Shown here piece by piece: positions 9,459 to 19,900 of a DNA stretch of 53,726 bases (the first letter of the stretch is position 1; every line of letters starts with the position of its first letter). Both the position numbers and the translations under genes were made by a program. The stretch spans positions 8,453 to 62,178 of the forward strand of contig CDMY01000401.1 of the NCBI GenBank assembly GCA_001179505.1, written 5' to 3'. The stretch comes from Vitrella brassicaformis (lineage: Eukaryota; Sar; Vitrellaceae). The notes beneath the pieces were generated by a model. It saw nothing but the letters and a program-made list of their open reading frames with translations, did not search any database and had not been told where the DNA came from.

Positions 9459-11746
9459 ATGAAGCGCATCCCGCGCAAGGGCCCAATGAAGGACGGCGCC
9501 ACCACAGAGAGAGGGCCGATGTCGGCCGCCAGCACGGGAGCGCCAGAGGCCCTCGACATCAACGCGGTCGTCAACAACCTCGGCGTGGGCATGGCACAAG
9601 TCATCTACACCCTCATCGGTGCGCACAACCAATGAATGCATTGCAAGTTGATGAATTACCATGAAGGTGTTCTTGTGGCGTTCAGGCGGCATGGTGCTCT
9701 TTGCGGACGGGGCCGAGGTGCTTGTGCTGTCGGTGATGAACATCATGCTGGCAAAGGAGCTAAAGATATCCAAGGTGGCCCAGGGGGCCCTCATTTCTAT
9801 CACGTTCTGCGGCGTCGGGCTCGGCGGATAGTAAGCAACGCATCACAATGCGGACACCGCACATGTGTGGTGCCTATTGTGTGGTGTGACACGCAGCCCC
9901 TCTGGCTTTATCAGCGACATGTTTGGACGGCGAGTGCCCATCCTGCTGTCGTTCTTCGGCGTCGTTGCCGTCAACATGCTCACGGTGAGGACGCATGCCC
10001 TCTCAGAGGCTCCTCCTGTCTCCAATGGGCATATTCGTGACCTGCAGGTCTTTACAATGACGTATGGTGTCATTGCGATCTGTTGTTTTATTTCCGGCTG
10101 CTTCATGAGGATGGGGGTCCCCGCATGGCAGTGTTTGGCGGTCGAGGTGTCGCCCACCAGCTGGCGGGTCTTCATCTCGGCAGCGGGCGGCTCGCTCTTC
10201 TCTGTGGGGCAGATATACGTCATCGGTATCATATTCCTCACCGACCCCCGGATGAAGCACCTCGACTGGCGACGGCTGCTCATGTATGTCAGCATTCCTC
10301 CCGCCGTGTGCTTTGTCCTGGCTTACTTCCTTCTCTATGAATCGCCGCACTTCCTCTACGACCAAAAACAGTATGAGCGGCTGAGAGACGTGATCAGCAT
10401 GATGGCCTTCTGAAACAGGAGCGAAGTTAAAGGCAAATTGCCGTCGGATTCGGACGTGGAGAAGGCTTCCAGTGGCGGAGAGAGAGAAACGACGCGGCCG
10501 ATGACCTCGCGGCCGACCTTCAGGCGGAATCTCTCTGACATCGTCACTGAGACCACCAAGAGCCACTGGCAGACCATATTCAGCAAGAAATACTGCTACA
10601 CCACTATGGTGCTGGCAGTGTGCGCCTTCTGTGTCAATCTCACGAGCTACGGACTGCTCTACGCACTGCCTCAGACCTTTCCTGACCTTGAAGGAGGCTT
10701 TGGTCAGTAGGAGAGGCACGAGAACAGCAACCACAGACATCTTGTTGACGGTCGATTGATTGTCCATCCCCCTTTGCCGACAGGCAACACACCGGCGTAC
10801 GATCTACTGCAGGCGGCGCTGTTTGAGGTTTTGGGCTGCTTCGCGCTGGCGCTGCTAGGGGAGCTGCTACCACGCGTGCGAAGCCTCACGTACTCCGCTG
10901 TGGGCTCAGGTAGGTAGGGAGGGAAAAGGAGAGACGTGGAGCTGCCATCCCCGATTTCTCCGCGTATGTCTGTCCCGTCAGGGATATTCCTGTTCATGTT
11001 GCTGTCTGCACTGGTGTTCTGGAGTGCACCCTTGGCTGTATGGAGCGCCTCACTCGCCAAACTGACGGTGATCTTCCGTACAGACGCAGACCTAAATCAC
11101 TCAGTCTCACGCTGACTGAGATTGCCGTCATCTCCTCTCTGTGTCTGCTTCTTGACTGGACAGAGTTCCAGCTGGCTTATCTGTCCATGTCTGAGGTTTA
11201 CCCCACTGCATGCCGCACCACAGGGGCCTCCCTGATTATCGCTTGCGGCCGTGTGGGGGCCATCGTGTCTCCCTTGCTCTTCGAGTCGTCCCACATCGTG
11301 GCTGACCATCTCGCAGGGATGAACCTCACGGCACATCCGGGATCGCAGCACTGGTTCTTCTACACGGCACTCTCGCTGGTCAACTTTGTGGTGGCCGTCA
11401 TATGCCTCTCTTTGCCGTTCGAGACGCGTGGCGCCGCACTCATGGTAAAAACCGATAGAGGCATTCAGCACAGATAGAACGGGAGCTTTGTCTGGTGTGT
11501 CTTCTTTCACAGGACATGGAGATGGAGAAAATGGCGGATACCCGTGTGGTGAAGCCGGTACTGTGGCGGTCGATGTCGGCCCACCTGCACGGCCACGTCA
11601 GTACTCTGACGGTGCACGAGGCCTATGTTGCCCGCAGCAGCACCCAGCCCATCATGGGCAGGCTGGACGAACACCCAAGGGGGGAGCGTACACCGCTGCT
11701 CGGGGGCGCGACGGGCTTGCGGCAGCAGCCCCCAAGACCGGCATGA
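9459..11746 (+). CDS. Major facilitator transporter, SVOP/SV2-like, with in-frame TGA
   Basis: Twelve-helix MFS carrier, probably of organic ions or sugars. After a short N-terminus, TM1 reads LFADGAEVLVLSVMNIML, with the acidic DxxE pattern typical of SVOP-like proteins. Loop 2-3 has GFISDMFGRRVPIL, the DRxGRR-type MFS motif. Later helices include the segments at FISAAGGSLFSVGQIYVIG and LAYLSMSEVYPTACRTTGAS. The C-terminus is cytosolic and ends with ERTPLLGG, a dileucine-like sorting signal. Seven or more introns join in phase. The frame contains a TGA at 10411-10413, between SMMAF and NRSEVKGK. A 48-nt intron (10371-10418, GTATGA..CAG) would remove it in frame, but the removed residues (YERLRDVISMMAF) look like normal MFS loop. 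The start ATG at 9459 is the first in frame. Confidence 0.8.
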
Positions 11747-12043
11747 TAAGTGTGTGTCGTTGTGTGTGTCGTGTGTGTCGCTGCGGGTGGTGAGGGCGCA
11801 CACACGATCCGGCGCGTGTGTGACGGGATTTTCTCACTTGTCCGCCTGTGTTTCCAGCCCACGAACGGTGACAGGGGAACAGACAAACAGAGAAACAGAC
11901 AAACAGACAAACAGACAAACAGACAGGCCCAACGCTCTCCCGTCCATCCATCTATTATGAATGCCACACAACTACACTACCGCCAACGGACCGGATGTGT
12001 CAGGAACAACAAATACAGAGCATTCAGCTCACACATGACACGC
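11747..12043. other. Convergent gene gap
   Basis: Short interval between the ends of the transporter and DPH7, with an ACAGACAA-type repeat at 11881-11927. No coding signal seen. Confidence 0.6.
11881..11927 (+). repeat. AGACAAAC/ACAG repeat
   Basis: Imperfect run of ACAGACAA units in the 3' flanks of two convergent genes. Confidence 0.85.
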
Positions 12044-13825
12044 TCAACCCACGCGCCACAGAGCCAGCTTCCTATCATAGAAGCTGCACGACGCATAATA
12101 GTGGGCGCCTGGGGCAGCCGACGGCACGCTGGCAATCCCGTAGGCCATCGACCCGTGGCCAGTGTACTCGTGCAGCAGCTCATACTCACCTGCACACACA
12201 CAACGACGGCCGCATGTGACTTGTCGCCATTTTCTCTCGGCCTACCGGTGGCGGTGGGTTGTGTTTGCCATATCTGGCATCCTCCGTGGCAGGCGGCCAC
12301 CATCAACCGGTCGACGGAGGGCCCCTGGCCTGGAGAGCTCCTGCACAGCACACACAACGATGGATGGATGGACAGCGCTGAGCCATTGGTTTTGCCTGCC
12401 ACCGGTCACCTCGCTCACCGTCTTAGTGTGCTGTCCCATTTGATGCGCCACACTCCGCCACTCGACTGCAGAACAGACGGATGAACCGACACGTGGGCTC
12501 GCCAATCTGTCCTGGTCTCTCTTGTCTCACCTTGAAGGAGCTGGTAGGGCTTCCAATGCTCCGAAGATCCCACACACGAACATGCTCGTCGTAACTGAAC
12601 ACACACACACACACACAGATGGTTATGTTGGTCCAGGTGGGTATCAAGCTGACCATCCAGAGAGCAGCGTGTGCTCATCGGTGTCGTGGAATGCGATTGC
12701 CGTGACGCCCATCGGATGCTCCCGCCTGTTGTGCGCCACGGGGGCGTCGAAGCCGACACGAGCGTCCCATATCTTCATAACACAGTCGTCTGCCCCAGTG
12801 GCGATGAGGCGGCACGCGCCATGCAGCTGGTCCGGTGCTGCAGGTGTGGGCTGCAGTGCGATGGTCCATGTTTCCAGGTCATGGGCGCACCTGCCCTGAC
12901 GTTAACAACACCCACAATGACAGACACGCAGATGGGACAGACGGGATGATGGTTGGAGTGGGGATGTGTACCATGTGGCGACCCTCCTCGGCTGCGTGAG
13001 GTCCTCCGACTGCACCAGACACGCCGTCCCATCAGACACACAATACCCAAACACACTGCAGCCATCCACACACACACAGCAACGTGCAGCCAGGCCCTCA
13101 TCTGCCGTGCCTCTCTCGCTGACCAACCAAGGCGAGTCGTCCAGCAGCGCCACGGAGGTGCATATGGGCCCATCGCCACCGGGCGCACCACATGTGCTCT
13201 CGGCCGTCAGCTCGGGGCGTGCTGTGGGTGAGGCTAAGGTGAAGGGGCGGGGCGGTGGGAGAGGGCCGCCGGGAGGGATGGACGACAGGGTGACCGCAGA
13301 GCTGACACTCAGACCTTCCTCATCGCCCCATTCCTGTCAACCGAGGGATCATCGATGAGCAATGTGTTGGCTGTCTTGGTTTTCTGCTTCTCCCTCTCTG
13401 CCTCTCTGTCTGTCTGTCTGTGGCTACCAGTGTGGCTCGAATGATGTGGACTGCGGCATCGGCTCCTGCGGCGACGAGCGTGACTGAGCCCTCAGAGGAT
13501 AACACACAGAGGACATCCAGCACACCACAGGACAGGTCGACGAACGGCAGCGCACACAGACGACATCCATCCGACCTGCACACACAGACACAAGTCAGCA
13601 GCCAGTAGTGACTCAACTGTGGCTGTTCGTCCACCTGTGGTGGGCATTGACATACAGCAGGTGGATGCCGCCCATCCGGCGGCCGGGCGATGAGTCCTCA
13701 GGCTGCTTGACCAGCTCATAGCCGCCGCACGCCAGCAGCGTCAGATCTCCGTGGTGGTCTCGGCGGCCACGATGGACACTGCAGCTGTCCAGACAGTCAG
13801 CGTTGAAGAGCGTCTGAAACTCCAT
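12044..13825 (-). CDS. DPH7: Diphthine methylesterase DPH7 (WDR85)
   Basis: WD40 protein that removes the methyl ester of methylated diphthine on elongation factor 2, the step before final amidation in diphthamide synthesis; it acts in the cytosol. The start at 13825 gives FNADCLDSCSVHR, then LTLLACGGYELVKQPED, the characteristic DPH7 opening. Middle exons contain a WD blade GADDCVMKIWDARVGFDAP, then YDEHVRVWDLRSIGSPTSS, and GGVWRIKWDS, all DPH7 hallmarks. The last exon reads YTGHGSMAYGIASVPS and ASCSFYDRKLALWRVG, the family's C-terminal signature, with the stop at 12044-12046. About eight exons join in phase. One exon carries a Pro-rich insertion (about 13200-13330). It is head-to-head with the CCCH gene, 343 bp apart. 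Confidence 0.88.
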
Positions 13826-13867
13826 CTTTCTATCACTCTCTTCCAGAGAGGATGCAGTCCGCTGAGT

Positions 13868-13885
13868 GCGAGCTTTCGAGCTCGC
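13868..13885. promoter_or_regulatory. GCGAGCTT/GAGCTCGC motif pair
   Basis: GCGAGCTT at 13868-13875 next to the near-palindromic GAGCTCGC at 13878-13885, 43-60 nt upstream of the DPH7 start. Part of the shared motif set in divergent intervals; function inferred only. Confidence 0.3.
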
Positions 13886-14168
13886 CGTTTCTCCGCTTGA
13901 GAAGCGAAGGCCTTGGCTGATCTGCCCGTCTACACGTGACGTGGATTGGTGGATCTGGTGCAGGGCGGACAATACTTCACCGAGTGCATGTGATGACGAA
14001 CAACGACGACCGCGCTGAGCGCGTGCGGTTGAGGAGCGGAGCAGCAGAGTGCACTGGACACAGTGGCCAAGGTAGCCCTGTCAACCCATCAGCAGATCTG
14101 TTAGTGCTCAACCAACTTGTGTGTATCTTCCATCCATCCCGGCAGGCACCTCCCTCCCTCCCTCTCTG

Positions 14169-16073
14169 ATGTCCGGCATGCAGTGCTACAAAACCAAAAT
14201 CTGTCGATTCTTTGTGTAAGCAACACACACAGCACAGACACACGGGCCAGGGAGGAAACACACCCTGATTTGATTGATATGATCCGGGATCTCCTGCTTC
14301 ATGACGATGTGTGGCTGTGCGGCTGTATGCAGCGAGAGCCGATGTCAGCGGGGGTCTGACTGCACATTTGCCCACTCCTTGGAGGAGCTCAGGGCCAAAC
14401 CTGACCTCAGAAAGGTGCGACGTAGAGAGAGAAGGAACCCACGCACACCGCACGCGAGAGATGGAAGTGGAGGATCGACGCGTGGGCACGTTGTGTGTGT
14501 GCGTGTGTGTGTGTGCGTGTGTGTGTGTGCGTGTGTGTGCGTGTGTGTGTGTGTGTGTGTGCGTGTGTGTGCAGACGAGGATTTGCAAGCGGTGGCTCAA
14601 GGGATGCTGCAGCGACACATACTGCGACTTCGCCCACGGTAGGTCGGTAGGTCAGACGGTCGGTGCACACCAGCATGACGGCTCGATACGATAGACACAC
14701 ACACCTTCTTGCGTCGTGTGGGTCGGTCAGGGACTGTGGAGTTGCGTCCGCCCGTATCGGTTTACAAGACGAGCTTGTGCTTCATGTGGCAGAAGGGCCG
14801 GTGCAGCTATGAGGCGGACGAGTGCCGGTACGCACACGGCATTCACGAGCTGCGGACACTTCCCCTTAAGTACGCCAACCTCACTTAAACCAGACAGGCA
14901 TAGCACTCTCAGCACACACACACAATGCAACTTGTGAACGTCTCTCTGTGTAGGTTGAATGGCCAAGGCGGCGCAACTGGCGCTGCGGCAGAGTGCATCG
15001 ACACCCCGGAGTGCCAGCCCTACACCCTTGTGGACCAGCCCGAGTGACCATACCCAGCCACACACTTTGTCCCTCCCGCAAACAGACAGACACGAAATCC
15101 TCCCTCTGTGTGCGTGTCGGTGGATGTGTGTGTCAGGTGGTTGGCATCGGGCGACGACACCACTCCCATCTCGTCAACAGCGGAGAGCACACCAGCAGCC
15201 GCTCTAGCCAACGGGCAGAGCCACACGCCATCTGTGTCGAGCGTCGTCGACGACGGCCGCTGGGTGCCGCCCCCGCCGACCCTGCTGCCACCACCACCAA
15301 CAATTCCACCCCCACCCCCGCCCGCGCCCAGCTGTCCACCGGCACAGGGGGACTATGGCGACTACTGGCAGGGGGCATATGAGACCAATCAGCAGCAGAC
15401 CATGGACACGTAAGCAAGCCGCCAGGATACTCACCGACAGACAGACATACAGATGGTTCCATGTCGGTCGGCTGGTCGACTGTTCGTTCGTTAGGTGGTA
15501 TCGGTACGCATCGGGTGTTGGCCAGTATGGAGGCTCCGTGCCGTCCTACCCGACGCAACTCGATACCCAATACTCGTGAGTCGTCCGTCGACAGCCAGCC
15601 ATCTGGCCAGACAGGCATGGGAGGGAGCATTAGGCTGTCACGTGGGTGTGTGTGTGCCGCCTGGCTGGCTGCAGTTCGTTTCCCTGTTACCCAATCTCGG
15701 GCGGCTTTGGCACTCATTGCGCCTGGCATGGCAACGGGTGGGTATGCTGGCGGGGCGGGCAGGCACACACACAGGAGACGCACTCATCAACACACCTGGT
15801 TATTTGGTTCGTTGACACATGCTGCCAACAGGTGCGAAATGGGCAGCTGCCCCTCATACTCATACGACGAGACCATGCAGGCCCAAAACCATCACCACCA
15901 CAACCAGCACCAGGCAGGGTACGCAACGCCCTCCCAGCCCTCCACACAGACAGACAGACAGACAGACAGACAGATGGACCCATGTGTGTGCCTGCCTGCC
16001 TGCCTGCCTGTGTGTGCGTGTTGTGTTCGTTAGGTACACCGGCTACGTGGAAGACGGCCAGTGGAGCGAGTGA
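14169..16073 (+). CDS. Three-finger CCCH zinc finger protein
   Basis: Probable RNA-binding protein. The first exon (14169-14215) encodes YKTKICRFFV and splices to ESRCQRGSDCTFAH, completing a CX7CX5CX3H finger across the intron. The second finger is ICKRWLKGCCSDTYCDFAH (the CX4C spacing is slightly short) and the third is LCFMWQKGRCSYEADECRYAH, with an ELR motif after fingers one and three as in other alveolate CCCH proteins. Downstream comes a Ser/Pro-rich region with a Pro run (about 15266-15340), then a Tyr/Gly-rich tail with a His/Gln stretch. Nine or so exons join in phase and the last ends VEDGQWSE at 16073. The second intron is mostly TG repeat. Likely roles are mRNA stability or translation control, which is inferred from the family. 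Confidence 0.85.
14492..14574 (+). repeat. TG-rich tract ending at a 3' splice site
   Basis: About 80 nt of TGTGTGCG repeats running directly into the CAG acceptor of the second intron of the CCCH gene, with no pyrimidine tract. Confidence 0.9.
15945..15974 (+). repeat. CAGA repeat in intron
   Basis: About seven CAGA units in the last intron of the CCCH gene, followed by a TGCC run. Confidence 0.9.
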
Positions 16074-16969
16074 GGATTTTGTGACGGGCCAGTGATTTAG
16101 TCAGCGAGAGATGGATGGACGAGAGGGACGTGTAGGCTGCAAACAGGGAGGGGCGAATGGCCGGGATAGTAGGTGACAGGGAGAGAGGGGAAGAGGGGAG
16201 GGATGTGTGTGTGTGTATACGCCATGCTGCGATGCCATAAATACAATAGGCTGTGTATGTGTGCCTTCTGGGTGTCTACTGACCTGACTGATTGACTCGG
16301 CGGCTTTTTTGGCGGCGAGCCGAAGGGACCATGCAATCGGATAGACAGCAGCTGGCTGTATGTAGCCGATGTGTCAATACATATCTATACTCTTCACGTC
16401 TGTCTGTACCTCTCTGTGTCTGTCTGGGTGTGCGGTATTATCTGTATCCATCCTGGCGCTTGTATAGGAGAGGGAGAGGGGGAGGGGGCAGGGCTGGCTG
16501 CTTTTCCTAGCTGTCGTTTGTGTGATGTGCGCTGCCTGCCGTTTTTGTGCGATGCGATGTGGCGTGGCTGTGTGTGGGTCGCTTTAAGCCAGAAAGAACC
16601 AACAGGTGTGTATGTGTGTATGTGTTGCGTGACTAGGTGGGTGGGTGGGTGGCAAGCTGGTTGTGGGGCCGATGGCCAATGATGCAACAACAACGCTGGT
16701 TTTAAGCGGTGTCGTGTGCGTGTGCGTGTGTGTCGACCGACACGCCCCCTCCCCTCCCTACCCCTCTCGCTTGACATACTTACACATTCTTGTGTGACCC
16801 TTTCCTTGATCAGTCCGTGTGTCCGCTTGAGGTCCTTCGTTCAACCGTGCGTCAGTCTTTTCTCATTATGGTGATCGATTTGCGCAGGCAAAAGAAAACA
16901 GCTCGGGGGAACAAATGGGATGGCAATGGGGACACTCACTCACTCACTCTCTCTCTCTCCCCCTCTCAC
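16074..16969. other. Convergent intergenic region
   Basis: About 0.9 kb between the 3' ends of the CCCH gene and the repeat/CUE gene. It is TG-rich with GTGG and GAGG runs and ends in a CACT/CTCT run. No frame here has protein-like composition. Confidence 0.55.
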
Positions 16970-19900
16970 TCAGCCCGTATAGATGCGGTGCTGCTCGGTG
17001 TTGTCATTGTCATCGCAGCCCGCCGTCGTGCACATCTGCCAGAACTCCCGTACACCTGCACACACACACACACGCACACATACACACACACACACGCGTG
17101 TTCACTCATTCACTCACCCATGCCCTCATAAATCAGAGACGTACCTTCCACAATCCAGTTCCGATTCGTGTGTGCGCCGTTCCTCTCCATCTGTCTCGGC
17201 ACGCTGCTGCTCTCTCCCGCCGTGCCTGCCGGCTGCATGCCCCAATAGCGCGGCATCGTCTCACCACCCGCCCTCGTCCGCGGCGTCAACACGGGTCGCA
17301 CCTCACGGTGCACATTGGCATTGTTGGAAGCGGGTGTATGCCAGGGGTCGGTGGGCCACATCGGGGCATCAGACTGATACGCATAGCGCACCACACGGGG
17401 CGGGCGGGACGACGGCGCAGCGTAGTAGCGGACGTAGGAAGTGGTCTGAAAGGCCTGAGGGGGCGGATGGTACACTGTAGCGGCAAGAGGGGCGGGCGGA
17501 GGAGTGGGGGGCGGGTAGGGCGCCTGGAAGGTGGGCGGGAGAGACACGGGAGGCGACACAGCACCACCAACAGCACCAGCCACAGGGTGTGCGAATCGGG
17601 GAGTCGACGCATAGTGTGCTGCAGGGGCAGGGAGGGGAGTCATCGCCCGCGGCGGGGGGGACGGGGGCGGCAGGTTGTTGTTATTGTTGTTGTAGTTGTT
17701 GTTGTTGGAGGCACTGGCAGCTGGGCCGGCCGTGACCATCCTGACAAGAAGCGTCGATCGGGAAGGCGCCACGCTCGAGCCCTCGGGACGGTCACGAGCA
17801 GACCAACCACGCCTGACACAAGAGAGCCCGGCCGGCATTGGTCATTTTGCCACCTCCCTTCTGCCCTCATGTCTCTCTCCCCGTACCTACCTGGATTGCT
17901 GGTCCTCCTCGTGCAGCCTTGGTTGCTGGTCGGGAGGGCTACCAAACCCACGGCCCACCGGCCCGCCATTCCCATTCTGGCGCGGTGAGTCCTTGCCCCC
18001 TCTCGTGACCACGCGGATCTTGACGCCCAGCGATCCGTTCTCTCTGCGATACACAGTGCCGTTGCCGATCGACCCTCGGGGAGAGTAGTCGCCTGCACCA
18101 CGTCGGCCGGCGAGACACATGTATAAGAATATGAAGCCGTCCCTTTTCTTCGGTGAGTGAGTGAAGTTTGTGAGTTCCGTACTTCCTTCTTGGTTGAGGC
18201 TCCCGTGGTTGAAGCTGCCGTGGTTGACGCTCCTGCTGGCGGGGCTGATGGATGTCTCTTCTCGGTTGACCTGCGGCGGGCTGTTCCGCTGGTACTGGTC
18301 TTGCACGAGCCGGAGGGCCATCGTCATGTCGCCCTCGGCGGCCCGGACGGCACGCTGCACTATGATCGGGTCAAGGGTGGGGAAGGCTTGCAAGACCACA
18401 CGGAAACACGCATTCTCAATCTCTGACAAATGAATGAACACCAGACAGTTCAGGTGAGTGTGCGTCTTGTGTCTCCTGTGTCTGTCTTATGCTGACCATC
18501 TTGCTCAAACTGCTCCCTCAGAGCTTCTGCGATGGGCATGGAGGTCTGTTCGGGGGCGGGTGGGCCAGCAATGGCCGGCAAGGGGCTGCGACGGCCGGTG
18601 TTCAGCAGCTGCTCGGGACGCCGTGCGCGACGACCAAGCCTGACCACCCACAGACAGACCAAGCGACATGTCTTTCTTTCTTTCTACGGCAGCGTACGTG
18701 CGTACCTCTCCTGCATCTGTCTGACGATCCCATGGGCCCCATCGCTGGTCTCGCGGATGCGCCTCATATAGACTTCAAAGTGCTCACCCGTCCACTCCCC
18801 GGCGAAGCTCTCCGCCTGGACCAACTTGCCAGCCTCGAGCAACTCCCAGCCCCCGGACACCCCCTCACGCCGCGGCTCCGTCAGCCCATCACCCCACTGC
18901 TCCTCGTCTGCCACTGCCGCCATCTCGCGTCTCCTCTCGGTGAAATCGTCTTCTTCGTATTCGTGGTCGTCTTCCTGACCCTCTGTGTCGGCCTCCCGGT
19001 CTCTGTCTCTGTCTTGAATAATCAAGGGGTCTCTCAACGGCGGGGGGGCTGATGGGGCAGAAGGGCCGTCCTCGCTGCTGTCGGTCATGAAGGCAGGATA
19101 GGCGTGAATGTCGGGCTGCCGCGGGATGTACTTGGGGATGCGCGGCATCTCCCACGCCTCCTCCTTCGGCCGTGACACCTCTGGAGCGTTGTCATGGTAT
19201 CCTGCAGCCGAGTCACCTGCCTCAGCGGCCGCTGCTGCTGCTGCTGCTGGGGACGGCAGGGGCAGGGCAGGGATGCGGGGCGAAGAGAGGCAGCTGAACG
19301 GGGGCGAGGGACATGGCCGCGGCTGGCGGGAAGGGCGGTAGATCTGCACATCCAGGTCGGTGACGCGGGAGGACCCGTTGGGAATGCTCCTGGGCGGCGA
19401 CCGCAGGTGGACCTCAACAGTTGGCATGGACGGCCCACGCTTGACTGTGTTGATCCCCTGTTCCTTGCACGCCACCTCCGTCTGGGTCTCCATTGCACAG
19501 AGAGGTGCGGCCTGATCGCCGACGGCAGCATCCGCAATGACAGGGCTGGCCTGGGTGTCCTTGTGGAAGGCTGGCGGCGGGGGGAGTGGGTCAGTGGTGC
19601 TGTGGCGGAGAGAGAAGACGCTCGCGCCGGTTTGCTGCGAGAAGGGTTCGGTCGACGGAACAGCAGCAACCTGAAAGCGATCAAAGTCATACAAGCGTCA
19701 ATTTACCCGTGAATGTCCCTCCCTCTCTCTCTCTCAGTCCTGCTGGCTCACCTGTTTGGTGGCTGTCGCCACCAGGCCGCGTGTGTCGACGCCGCCCTCC
19801 CGCGTCTGCGCGTTGACGGTGGCCACGCCCGTCGCCCTCACGGCAGCCTTGTCGGTGTTGACTCCCCCCTCCATCACATGTGGCTGGACCTGCACACCGC

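Noticed and set aside
10371-10418. Selenocysteine at the transporter TGA
   Set aside because: Nothing in MFS carriers suggests selenocysteine, and I could not identify a SECIS element by eye near the 3' end. It is left as a recoding, short intron or error question.
16915-17988. 357-residue plus-strand frame
   Set aside because: Begins in a repeat-rich gap and runs antisense to the C-terminal exons of the repeat/CUE gene; Arg/His-rich shadow composition.
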